The position numbers were made by a program, and so were the translations under genes. DNA of 64,000 nucleotides from Mercurialis annua (taxonomy: Eukaryota > Streptophyta > Magnoliopsida > Malpighiales > Euphorbiaceae), in the NCBI RefSeq assembly GCF_937616625.2, contig NC_065571.1:18847701-18911700 (forward strand), written 5' to 3'. Below are positions 22,908-33,890 of the stretch, piece by piece; position 1 is the stretch's first letter, and the number at the start of each line of letters is the position of its first letter. The notes under the pieces were generated by a model. It had not been told where the DNA came from. It saw only the letters and a list, made by a program, of their open reading frames with translations, and searched no databases.

Positions 22908-23094
22908 TTTTTCCTTTTCATTAATTCAACTTATAAAATTTAATTTGTATCCTCAATTTATTTCTTGTAAGAATACATTTTAAAATGGATTCTTTCATCA
23001 ATTGCTTCTATAAACATTTTAACTTGATATAATAAAACATTTTATTTAATTGATCAAATATTAATGAATTTAAAAGATTAATAAGTGATAACAT
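22908..23094. other. AFR 3' flank
   Basis: AT-rich downstream sequence with AATAAA-like signals (ATAATAAAAC near 23028). No gene seen. Confidence 0.5.
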
Positions 23095-23760
23095 AGAAAT
23101 AATATATAATAGAGGCGAAGTAACTTCGGTAAAATTAAATATCACTAAGTCAAGTATAGACTAGCCGAAATACCAACTTATAAACAGCTCGGATACTTGA
23201 TTTCACAAAGATAGCTCGGAAAGTCGATAACCGACTTGAAAATAGCCCGAAGTCATGAGTATAAAAGATAGCTCGAAAGCTCCTCAAGGGAACACTAGCT
23301 AGAAATCTCTGGATCAGCCGATCAATCTTTAACTGATGTTAGATACTCATTGTCCACTTAAACGAGATATCAGATGAATATCGTCACACGTGAGAAATGA
23401 TTTTGAAGGGACCACAGCAGATTTGATGACAAGCGAGAATATTTCCCGCGCAGTTTGCACCTGACATACCACTCGAAGTGTAACCGAATTGGCCATTTAA
23501 GGTGAACAGAAAAGTGGAGAACAGAGAGAGAGAGAGAAGAGAAAAAGTTTGCACATGTGACTTTATAAATCACCTTATGTGAAAACTCTAAGTTACAACT
23601 ACATTCTCACATTTTTATTCATTTCTTCTTTCCCTTACTCAAACTGGCTTGAGCATCAGAGCAGACAGCCAATAAAATTCCATCGGTGTTCCTTTTAACT
23701 TCTGTTTGTTCTTTTTCTCCAGGCACTAGAGGACAACTCAGATCATTTTTTTATGAATAA
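23095..23760 (+). mobile_element. Possible LTR-like retrotransposon fragment
   Basis: Resembles the layout of Ty3/gypsy Tat-type LTRs: repeated GCTCGGA/GCTCGAA motifs (23187-23280), a GACTTTATAAATCACC TATA-like box near 23562, then CTTGAGCATCAGAGCAGAC (23650-23668), like the conserved CTTGAGCGTC segment of that group. No internal region, primer site or target duplication was found, so boundaries are approximate. Confidence 0.35.
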
Positions 23761-24786
23761 GTAAATGCAAATTGAAAGATACATTGATTCTTAAGTGATT
23801 CTCCCTCCAATTTACCATATATGACATTTTTAAAATAAGCATCATCGTTATTTCACCACCAATAATTGTTAATATAATCTTTTTAAAATATAATATAATT
23901 TTTAAACATCTTTAAAGTAGTTTGATCTAATCGTTACAAAACCCACTTAGTGTTACAACACATACCCCCACATAAGCTTAACAAATAATTTTATTTTGTG
24001 AAACAACAAGCACTGCAATGATGAAACAAAAGATATTAAATTCTATGAATATTACACTTTCATTTAGTCATAAACTGAATACTTCTATTTTATTCTAACT
24101 AACACTAATTATCTTAATTACACCTGAAATTCTAACATTCCACCACACCGTCGCCGCTGGCAGATCTGCTCCTCGCCGGAGTTGATATGCAATAGTGGGT
24201 GTCAATGATGGAAAGAAAGAAAAAGAAGAAATAAAAAAATGACAAAAAAGGAAAATTATTAAATTTTTATTTAAAAATAAAATTATTGAACTTCTAAAAA
24301 TATAGTTTAAATTTAAAAAACTATCAATCAATTGGTTTTTTCTAACTTATGCCTTCATTTTTCATTCACGCCCTATCTTTTTTTCATTGAAGAAATATCT
24401 TGAATTGCAGAATTAATCTGGTGGGTCTATTCTTAGTAAACATACCCCCGACGGCGATGGTTTCGGGACTGGCAATAGCTTCAGAGTTTCAGAATAGGTT
24501 TTAATTAGATAAAATTTGGTTTAATTATTTGTATTTGATTAAATTGAATTTTTATTGATTTAATTACACTTAATTAGGTCATTAATTGGATTTTGATTAA
24601 TTTAATTAGATTCAATGAATTGGGTTTGATTGGTTTAATCATATTTTAATGAGTTTGAATGTATTTTATTAATTGGGTTTTGTTTGGTTTAATTAGATTT
24701 AATTGTAATTTATTTGATTGAACTAGGTTTAGATTGGTTTGATTAGGTTTTATTGATTTTAATGAGAATTTTAATTAATTAGAGCT
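23761..24786. other. AT-rich intergenic sequence with a dispersed repeat
   Basis: No gene seen. A segment near 24331-24400 (GGTTTTTTCTAACTTATGCC) repeats in direct orientation near 25345 (GGTTTTTTCTACCTTAAGCC). The stretch 24500-24786 is made of degenerate TTAATTxGGTTTTGATTGGT repeats. Confidence 0.5.
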
Positions 24787-24796
24787 AATTAGGAAG

Positions 24797-25108
24797 GACT
24801 TAAGTGGCAATATGCCCCTTCAATTTGTAAGCAATGAGCAATTAACACATAAATTAACTTTGTATGCAAATCAGTACATAAACTTGGTGATTATAGGCAA
24901 TTTACCCCATTTGGCAATTTGCCCCCTCAATTTGTAAGTTAATAGTTCCTTCAATTGGCAATTTGCCCCCCTTAACTTGTAAGTTAATTTGACAAAATGG
25001 GCTGATTGCTCATAATTACCAAGTTCGTGTACTGATTTGCCAACAAAATTAATTTCTATGTTAATTGCCCATTGCTTACAAGTTAAAGGGGTAAATGCTA
25101 TTTAAGTC
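24797..25108. mobile_element. MITE with long inverted repeats and 10-bp target duplication
   Basis: The left end GACTTAAGTGGCAATATGCC matches the complement of the right end (GACTTAAATAGCATTTACCC), and similarity between the arms continues for roughly 100 bp. The flanks AATTAGGAAG at 24787-24796 and 25109-25118 are identical. A paralogous locus at about 20850-20870 has AATTAGAAAG once and no insert, which supports a real insertion. No coding capacity. Length and duplication size fit Mutator-type MITEs. Confidence 0.85.
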
Positions 25109-25462
25109 AATTAGGAAGAGGGGTGAAAAAGTGTTAAATTGTTTTATAAATATATAAATTGATAAATATTTTAAATATTAAAGATATTTTTGAATTTTTT
25201 TTCTAATACCACATCAGCAAATTAACGACAATTTGTCAAAGTATAGACAGAAGGGTTGTTTTATTCGATAAAAAAACTGAGGGTTTAATTGTGCCAAAAT
25301 AATATAAAAAGACTGATTTGTATTTTTAATGAAACCTCAATGGTTTTTTCTACCTTAAGCCTTCATATTTCATCAATTGTTATTTTCAACAAGGAAACAA
25401 AGAAGGCCATCATGGGCCATTTTGTGCGGCATTTTATCATACATATTGGAGGGGAAAAAATA

Positions 25463-26888
25463 GGCTAAACCCATCTGAAGGCCTCTGTACTATACACTTG
25501 TTTTTCATCTGGTCCCTGTACTATTTTTTCACTCGTCCGAGTCCCTTTACTTACTGTTTTTTATTTAAAAGGTCCTTTTTTAACGGAATGGAACACGCGT
25601 TGTCTCACTCTCTGTCTGCGCGATTCAGCCCTTTATTTTATGCCACATCACTAACATGTAGGAAAGAGAATGATTCTCTCTCACCATTTAGTTTTGGAAC
25701 ACCTTCTCTTTTTTGTTTTCTCCTTCACATAAATGTTCTCTGCAACCTAAATCATCAAAAACATTAAAGTCAGAAAACCGAAAATCACCTCGTATCTCTT
25801 GGTCTGTTTCACATAAAAAAATCACTTCTTTTAATCAAACCCATATTCGTGTATGGCAACAGCTTCACTCACCACCTACTCCACTCCTCTCTGTACCACT
25901 CTATCATCCTTAATTCACAGACTTTTTAAATCTCACACTAAATTAATCACTACCCATATACCATTTAACCTCAATAGACTCAATTACTCTACCAGCGTCT
26001 TAAAAAGAATAAATTTGGGTGGTTTTAGATCTGATTACAAGAAATTTGATTGCGGAACTAAGACTGCAATCATATCAACGGTTGCGGCCACTGAGAAGAA
26101 TAAGAAAACAAGTAGAGGTGTTTGATTCAGAGGAGGATCTTGTTGTTTCTTGGGCTTGTGAGTTTGCTAGTGTGATGGCCGTGCTGCTACAAGTTGTGGT
26201 TCTTCTCTTTCTGCCGATGAGGGTGTTCTTGTATTTTCTTGTTGATCAACGGCGGAGGAGGAATACCGAAAGCCACCACCGCTACAGAGGAAGTAAAACA
26301 ATTTGATAATAGTGATGGAAAACTAGTTTGGGGTAGACAAAGAGAAGAGTAGAAATGGGTCAATTTTTGTTTAGCTAATTTAGGCGTTTCAATGGTGATC
26401 AGTACTGTTCATTTGTTAGTGTGGTTGTTTTGAATAATTGGACGGTTTAGGGTAAATGGGGAAGGAGGAAAATATATGTAAAAAATGGTAGTACTGAAAT
26501 AAATAAGGAGGGGCAAAGGAGTAAATTTGTAGTAATTAATGAAGGGTTTAGTTTTGAATTAGAAAATTTGTGAGCCCATCTATTTACGTGGTGAAATAAT
26601 AAGAGGCATAGTGGGAAGGAGAGGTTCTGGTACTAACGTGCCTACATTTGTTATTGTGAGGACATTGAATGAAGGTGATGCCACGTCAGCATTTTTTTCC
26701 AACGTGGCTTTATTGGAAAAGGATTCTGTTAATTAGACGGAGTGTGAGAAGACGCGCACTCCATTCCGTTAAAAAGGGACCTTTAAAATAAAAAACGGTA
26801 AGTAAAGGGATTTAGACAAGTGAAAAATTAGTACAGGGACCAGATGAAAAAAAAGTGTATAGTACGGGGCCTTTAGATGGGTTTAGCC
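25463..26888. mobile_element. Mutator-like element with about 130-bp terminal inverted repeats
   Basis: Ends GGCTAAACCCATCTGAAGGC and its complement. The arms stay similar through the GGTCCCTGTACT and AAAGGTCCCTTTTTAACGGA-type segments (25463-25590 and 26757-26888). Flanks GAAAAAATA (25454-25462) and AAAAAAATA (26889-26897) suggest a 9-bp target duplication with one change. It holds an ORF with a host-gene look (25853-26125) but no transposase, as in Pack-MULEs. Confidence 0.82.
25853..26125 (+). CDS. Possible captured gene fragment inside the Mutator-like element
   Basis: 90 aa, ATG start at 25853. The first 60 residues are rich in Ser/Thr and basic residues with almost no acids (MATASLTTYSTP), as in chloroplast or mitochondrial targeting peptides. 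The region is less AT-rich than its surroundings. After residue 85 the frame closes, while another frame stays open to 26306. I do not recognise the donor gene. Such captured 5' exons are typical of Pack-MULEs; whether it is expressed is unknown. Confidence 0.4.
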   Translation: MATASLTTYSTPLCTTLSSLIHRLFKSHTKLITTHIPFNLNRLNYSTSVLKRINLGGFRSDYKKFDCGTKTAIISTVAATEKNKKTSRGV

Positions 26889-26913
26889 AAAAAAATACAA
26901 TAGCTAAAAGAAA

Positions 26914-27304
26914 GGCCTAATTACTTAAAAAAAAACCACCTTGAAACAATCTTTCGTTTATACCCTGACCTAGGAAAAAGTTCATTTGTAGTCTTTTTTT
27001 GATTTTTCGTTTTCAATTGTACCCCAAAATTTTATTTTTTTACAATTTAATTAATTATAGGATGAAAATATTAAAAATAATTAAATAGAAGGGTTATATC
27101 ATCTTTTTTCTATTTGAAAAAATACAAATAAATTAAAAAATAAAGGATTATTTTAAGCTTTTTCTAGATAAAAAAAGTTCAATTTAGTGCTTTAGGGTAA
27201 AGTTGAAAACAAAAAATCAAAAAATGGTACAAATGAACTTTTTTCTAGGTCATGGTATAAACGAAAAAATATTACAAGGTGAAGGTTTTTTAAGTAATTA
27301 AACC
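26914..27304. mobile_element. Mutator-type MITE, 391 bp, 9-bp target duplication
   Basis: Ends GGCCTAATTAC and the complement of GTAATTAAACC. The arms of about 115 bp share CGTTTATACC and AAAAGTTCATTTGTA. A perfect duplication TAAAAGAAA lies at 26905-26913 and 27305-27313. No ORF. It lies 17 bp from the end of the preceding element. Confidence 0.87.
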
Positions 27305-27580
27305 TAAAAGAAATGAGCAATCACAAATGAGCTAGAAATTCCAATTTATATTTGATGTTAATATTAATCTTGAAGATCACCAATCATGTTGGCAAAGAAG
27401 ACCCCTCATGCAAAACTAAACTCAACATTCAAATACATACGCTCATCTTCCATGACGAGATCTAAAAAATGCAACCAATAACTGGCCTAATGTAGTGCTG
27501 AGTGTTAGTTCCAATAAGGCCAACTATTCCAAAAAGAAGCATGGGCAAGCCAGAAGTTCAAAGGAAACATAAATGTATGT

Positions 27581-30500
27581 TTACTGAAGCTCATCCTCAG
27601 ATGACCGCACATTGAGAGGACTCGACGGTGAATCATTTCCATCAGCTGTACAGTTCCTCTTATTCACCTCACCACTTGCTTCAACGGAGCCGTCAGGATT
27701 CTTCCTTTTACTACCACAACCACCTTCAGCTTCAGGACTCTCCTCAGTTCCATCTGCCTCTTCTGTCTGACGTTGTAGTGATTCAATCACGGACATGAGT
27801 TCACTGTTAACCTGCAATTGTAAAATTCATGCACCATTTAAGCAAAGGCCTTGATTATGCATCCCTAGTTTTAATTAAATTAAGACATACTTCACACCTT
27901 AGGATGTTGAAGAAAGTCGGATATGTCCGTTGGGCAACGAGGGCATTGCATGATATTCTTTTGTGCTCGAAGTGTTCGTCCACCTTTACTTCTCTCTCTC
28001 ATAGCAGTCTTCCCAGCAAATGCTCCCTCCAAGCATGCCTTGCAGAAGTTGTGTGCACAGGGTGTTGTAATTGGTTGATTCATTACTTGCTGACAGATTA
28101 AACAACTGAACTCTGCATATTCACATTCACAGACAAACTCAAATAATGCTTGTTATAACATTTAACAACATCCGATACATCCACCACCCATTACCCAACA
28201 CCACTGAGCTCATAGCAGACACAAATTTATTTTCAGATATGAATACTTAAAGGCAAGTAGAAAATTAGGCTGCTGAGGATGTAATTCCTAGTAATGATGA
28301 AGAAAACCACAAGGCAAACCTTTTAAGAGTCGCTCCCTCACACTTGAATTCTGTGCCTTCTTTATAACTTTCCTTGTCATCTTCATGTCCTCACCGTCCC
28401 TGGTATGAACTGGTTTTCGGCTTTCAGGTGAAGGTTTCTTCCATTTCCAGAAGCCATCTTCTTCCTGTGATTTCATTACATTTCATATTCATTAAGAACA
28501 CCAAACACTAATGCAGAAAAATTATGTTGGTCATACCATCGCTCTCCAACTTTTATGCAATTATAGTTTACATATGAACATTTTAAAACAAGAAAATGGT
28601 GTTAAGAGCTAAATCCACTCACATCAAAGTCCCAAGATGGACTCTCTTTTCTATCTGTTATGTCAGTTGCATCCACAAGCTCTTTTATAAGAGGCAAAGG
28701 TCTCGGTCGGTCACCATGCTCATCGCTAATGTAAAATTTGGAAAGATTTACATATAGAGAGGGAGACAGAAAGTTCAATTAAGGAAATATTATAATTGTA
28801 TCGTCGAACGCAAACCTTGTCCAAGGAGCAGGTTCATTATCACATCTCACAAAGAGGTATCTACAGACCTTATGACCCTAACATGGTGAAGAATTATTTG
28901 TAGTTATCAGTAAAAACATTCTTTAGTAAAGAGAGACAAGGCAAGAAAGAATGACTTGACAATCTATTTATTTACTTGAACTCCAACTTTGCGCCAGCAC
29001 TTCTCTATTCTGTAAACCCCGTCATAGCGTACCCCCTTTTCAGGAGGATATGAAGAGCGCTTCTCCTTATGGGACCTATTCGTCTCAAACAGCAAGTTTG
29101 ACAAATGTTGTCAAATAAAATGAACAACAAGTAAACAGCAAACATTAAAGCCAAAATATGCGCCATGTCAATATCAGAAACTACACCATTGTGTTGGACT
29201 AAGTTAGGACGTCGCTATCAAAATGCAACCGGTACCATGAAGTTTTATAAACAATTCCCAATCATATACGTAAGCTGTCAAAGTATATTGGCTAAAGCAA
29301 ACCAATTCCATATTACGCATACCAATAATATCATTACTCTTTACTACCGTAAGTACATTTATATACCAATGCGATAATGATCAACTCCATCTGAAATATA
29401 ATTAGCATCTCCATGTGTAGCTCTCAACTGACAAGAATTAAACCCATAAAAGGATCAAAAGATAGTGAGCTTGAATCATAAAAGAGGGGCTAGTAGTTGC
29501 GTGCTAGGGTGTTCTAAATGAACTAGTACTATTCTACTAATATCTCGACTTCATCACTTTCCTCTCCAAATAACTACCATGGTATGGTGGAAGGTAATAG
29601 CAGTCAGCTTTCGTTTCGAAGATAAGCAAAGCAGAGAATGCATAAATAGCTAAAACAAAAACCAGAAACACCTGCGGACAGAAACACTCACCTAACGACC
29701 CTAACAGGGTAGCCTTTTTTGCAACTCACTCTAAGTGCCTCATTCATCTTTTCAAATTTCTGATCAAACGACTGCTCCTTATTAGTTCGCTTATTGCCAC
29801 TCAGGTCCCTACCACCACTGCCATTTACACCCACAAAAAGCACTAAAATCAGCAAATTAATGAAAATGTAACAGAACATCATATCATGTTAAGGAAGAAG
29901 TGGCAACCTTCCAGTGTATAGAAACCATTCACCATGGTCTTCATCATCAACATAGCCTCCAGAAAGCGCAACTGACTGTGCACCATAGGCGGATTGACCA
30001 GCAATACCCGCAACGTGGGGTAAGTGCGCACCCCATTGTCTGCACTCCAATCTATCCTCCCAACATTCACCAACAAGAACACCCTGGTTTCTCTCAGGAT
30101 CATTCTCAGGTGGAATAGGCCCAAAATGATCAGGCGGCACAGTGACAAATATCTTGCCGCTGCAAGCATTGGCCTTGCCAGCTTTTTGCGCTCGCTCTGT
30201 CGTATAGGCCTTCTCTGGCTTATTCTGATTTTGTACAAAATGATAAACCTGCTGCTGGCCTCCGGAAACACTTGATTTGGATAACTTGGCCATACGAATG
30301 GCAAATACAAGACTCGAATTAATACGAGGCTGATCCGCCATCTTATGGGGAATGGCGCAACGGCATTTGACACAAGTATAGTTTCTTTTGCGAATCCATG
30401 TCTGAAAACACTTGAGGCAGAAATTGTGGCCACATGGTGTCTGAAGATACAAGAGTTAAAAGCAGACTTAAAATTAAAAGTGTCATCAATAACGAAGAAG

Positions 30501-30921
30501 AAAAACTTACAGTGACAGGACGCTCAGGTAGCTGCATACAAAAAGCGCACTTAAAAGTCTCGTCGACGACATCAAAAATGTCGTTCTTCTTTTCATCTTC
30601 TTCTTCTTCGACTGTTTTTCCGCTCAACAACTCCTGTCTTCTTTTGGCCTTCTCTTTTTCACTCAGACCCGCATCGCCTTCGATCTCTTTTATTTTAGCA
30701 ACTAATTCATTTCTCTCGCCGCCGCCGGTCATGTCCTCGCCGGAACAATCGGGACACTCCCACTGAAGAGCGGAAACTAGGGTTTCCAGTTTTTTGGACA
30801 AGCAACTCACATGCCACGGAGTCACGCACGTGCTGCAACTCAAAATTTCTTCCGCTACTGGTTTGGACTTGCATTTCATGCACACGCCGTCGCCGTCGCA
30901 GGGCAACTCTTGTTGGGCCAT
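27581..30921 (-). CDS. VIM1: VIM/ORTHRUS-type E3 ubiquitin ligase (PHD-RING-SRA-RING)
   Basis: Nine exons on the minus strand: 30511-30921, 29908-30440, 29692-29817, 28976-29075, 28816-28877, 28623-28725, 28320-28464, 27898-28112 and 27581-27811. All phases fit, giving 641 aa, close to Arabidopsis VIM1. Start: ATG 30921 (MAQQELPC). Domains: PHD at 12-60 (CMKC, CSTC, HVSC, CPDC), RING 1 at about 125-165 (CAFC, CGHNFC), SRA/YDG at about 241-410 ([32 protein letters not shown]), RING 2 at 497-553 (CLIC, CAHNFC, CPRC), and an acidic Ser-rich tail. Family knowledge: VIM proteins bind hemimethylated CG sites through SRA, ubiquitinate through RING and maintain CG methylation with MET1 in the nucleus. 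No stop or frameshift; it looks functional. Which VIM/ORTH paralogue it is cannot be told without a tree. Confidence 0.93.
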
Positions 30922-31168
30922 CACAGTAAGATGGGAAGGGACAGAGTTTGGTTTGGGGATTATAAAGAAGCCGGGAAAAGGAACGAGTAGAGGCGGGTTT
31001 TCAAATTTTGAAAAGTTTTAAAAAGAGCCTCAATATGCAATTACTGTCTTCTCCTTTTGCCCTTCAAAAAAAATAATATTTGTTTTACCTTTTCCCTTTT
31101 GTTTTTGGCCAAAAAATAAAACTTTTCCCTTTGCTAATGAAAAACACACTTGCACCCTTTTTCCTATA
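30922..31168 (-). promoter_or_regulatory. 5' flank and promoter region of the VIM-type gene
   Basis: Only 247 bp separate the start codon from the Helitron end at 31169. On the minus strand, TATAATCCCC lies near 30955-30965. No firm promoter call is possible. Upstream control sequence may lie in or beyond the Helitron. Confidence 0.4.
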
Positions 31169-32410
31169 CTAGTTTCGCATTACGTGCTACGCACGTGGCC
31201 CGTGGCGTGACTTATCCATTTAAGTATTAATCAAATTTATTATAGTTATACCATTTTATTTTATTTATAACCAACATAAAATTTAACTTTAATTAATTTA
31301 ATAACATTATTTTAATTAAATTTTTGTTTTTATATTTCAATTAAAACAATTGAAAAATGAAAATAATAAAAATAAAAAAGTAATTTATGTAAACTGAAAA
31401 CTCATGGGTATATATATTAATGTAAAAATTAAATATTCATAGTAATAAACTATACTTATGTCATCTTTAACTTCATTGTTAGTTAAATATATTAGTTAAT
31501 CCAAAAAAATTAATGAGCAAATTTAAAATATTACTTAAAAAAGAAAATAAAATTTAAGTATGCAATGAGAATTTTACTGGCAAGACTTTGAATTGTAGAG
31601 GGAACCAAACTTCCATAAAATTATAAGTTAAGTAATTAGTTTAGTATAAATTCTAAATGATAAATGCGACTCATTAAGTTATATATATTTATTAGCTTTA
31701 GTTTATATTAAATAAATAGAATATTTCAATTTATTAATTTTTTAAAATTAATCAATAACATCCATTTATAATTTATCAAATCAATTAAATAAATTATAAT
31801 TATTACCAATGTATTTTATTATAATGATCATATTAGTTAACGTTTATGTTGGTGATTTGATTTAAATTAAATTTATCTATGATTTTTGAATTGATAAACT
31901 TTATTTTATATATATTCTCTGAAATTAAAAATATTTTTTATTAATAAATATTGGAATTTATTTTTATTATTAAACATATATACTTATAATAATCAAACAT
32001 TAACATATCTAAAATTATTGTTTATTGTTTTATTTAATAGTCTAATAAAATCATTAACACCCCCACTCACGTTTTTATTATTGAGGGCAAAGAGTTTATT
32101 TTTTCTTACAACTCAAACTTCCATTATTGCAACAAAAAGAAAAGTTGAGGAATTGGTGGCGTATTAGGATTCTAAAAATTATAATATGTTACCTATTTCA
32201 TAGTGTTTAATTTCACACAATTATAATTGTATTAGGACTTTGAAAATAGACTTTCGCACACTATATTATTGGCTGTTAATTATAAAAGATTAAAATTGCT
32301 AATTACCATAAAACCTGTAATTAAATGTTGAATTGGTAATAAATTAAAAAGGGCTATTAGGTAAAAGTGCCTGTCCCCCCCCCCATCCGTGCTTTTATAT
32401 ATAGTATAGA
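31169..32410 (-). mobile_element. Non-autonomous Helitron
   Basis: On the minus strand it begins TCTATACTATATATAAAAGC (from 32410 leftwards), matching Helitron 5' ends. It finishes CTAG (31169-31172), preceded by a hairpin ACGTGC-GTA-GCACGT (31182-31196) nine bases from the end. Flanking bases are A before the TC and T after the CTAG, as expected for insertion between A and T without target duplication. 1242 bp, very AT-rich, with a run of ten C near 32376 and no ORF. Confidence 0.85.
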
Positions 32411-32440
32411 TGTATGCATTTCCGTTGCACACTTAATTAT

Positions 32441-32812
32441 TAGAGCAAATTACTTGAGGCCTCTTAAGTATATTATAATTAAAAATTTGATACATCTTAT
32501 TTTAATTCTTTTAACTGAAAGATCATTCCGTTAATTTGAGGGAATAAATCGTTTAACGGAATTAAACTGAGGTAGCAAATCGTTTAAAAATAGAGTACCA
32601 AATCGTTTAATAAAATTAAAAGTGCGGGATCAAATCGTTCACGAAATTAAAGGTGGGGTACCTAATCGTTTGAAAGTAAATGTTGAAATTAATGGAGGGG
32701 CCTAATAGTTAACGGAATTGAATTTGAGTGACCATTAAATAGACTTTTGAAACAAAAGGTATCAAACTGTTAATTGTGATATATCTTGGAAACTTCAAAG
32801 TAATTTGTTCTA
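32441..32812. mobile_element. Inverted-repeat element with internal 30-bp tandem repeats
   Basis: The left end TAGAGCAAATTACTTGAGGC mirrors the right end (complement TAGAACAAATTACTTTGAAG), and the arms stay similar for about 60 bp (AATTAAAAATTTGATAC versus AATTAACAGTTTGATAC). The middle has six degenerate units built on AAATCGTTTAA, about 30 bp apart (32546-32725). No target duplication is evident, so the superfamily is open. Confidence 0.65.
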
Positions 32813-33189
32813 ACTGTTACCGATGGAGTCTGTCTTCTGATAAATGATTTAACCTGCAAAACAGGGTAGAAACTAATCGCACGGTAGTTGTCCGATTAAC
32901 TCTATGATGCTATAGTCAATAGCAGCTTAAGCAGAGTTTTGTGTATATGAATGTAATTGTGTGTTTAGGCAATACCTCAAACTCTTTATATAGTAGTTGA
33001 ATGCATACCTAGTAAACTTTGAATAGGAAAGTAATTCCTAATTAATGAGATTTGACCTTGAATAGGAAAGAGGTTTTATATTTGTCGCACCGTGTCGGCC
33101 GGTCTCGTAAGTTATTTTTGGTTTCCGAGAACTTTGTGTGACTTGGCTGACTTCCCGTTTTGACGCTATTAGGATTTAGGGAGTCGCCA
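32813..33189. other. Intergenic sequence, nothing recognised
   Basis: No ORF of note. TTGAATAGGAAAG occurs twice (about 33018 and 33059), suggesting a small duplication. It adjoins the end of element C. Confidence 0.5.
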
Positions 33190-33890
33190 TGTCACGACCC
33201 AAATTATTGAGCCGCGACCGGCGCTAGGGAATGGGAGTGGTAGCTCCAAATCTCGTAGCAAGCCTAAACCACTATAAATTTTTCGCGATTAAAACATATT
33301 ATTATATATGATACGTTTTCAGAAATCTTCTTTAAATAATATAATTCAAATATCAAAATATCGTACCACTTTCCTGGAAAACGTTCCCGAAATAATTTTT
33401 AGAAATCAGGGTCTTACCGAGCAATATCTCATATCCAGCACCGCCCTGTTTCTAGTCATAACCATAACCAATTCCTCTCAAGGCAATTGGTACAAAATTC
33501 AAACATATAAAACGTCATCTTTATAAACAACTTATTTATAAAATTATATCCTAGTTTACATTTCAAATACCGTTTGAAATCAAATCATAAACTTTATATT
33601 GAAACCTACTGACTACTGCAGCTCTAAGGACTTGTGCTTTGTGCTAGTCAGAAGACTTTCAGCACAAAGGAGATGGTCTGTCTGATCCGACTCCGATCAC
33701 CTGAAAGAAAATACTGTGAGGGGGTCAGTATTTTGGGAAATACTGAGTGAGTTTGCAAATTACTAAAGGTATTATAAGAATATAACATCGCATCGTAAAT
33801 AAGCAATATTATAAAAATACATATAAACAAGTACTTGATCCGTTCGAAACTAAAGTCCTGAAACATGACACGACTCACGAATATTCAGAA

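Noticed and set aside
23095..23760. Endogenous pararetrovirus fragment
   Set aside because: No movement, coat or reverse transcriptase motif; the layout fits an LTR better, and even that is uncertain.
29688..29882. ORF beginning [11 protein letters not shown] as a separate membrane protein
   Set aside because: It is intron sequence read into exon 3 of the VIM gene; the splice sites at 29817 and 29692 explain the coding part.
32376..32386. Run of C as a G-quadruplex site
   Set aside because: A single homopolymer without the spaced G-tracts needed; probably a replication-slippage run in the Helitron.
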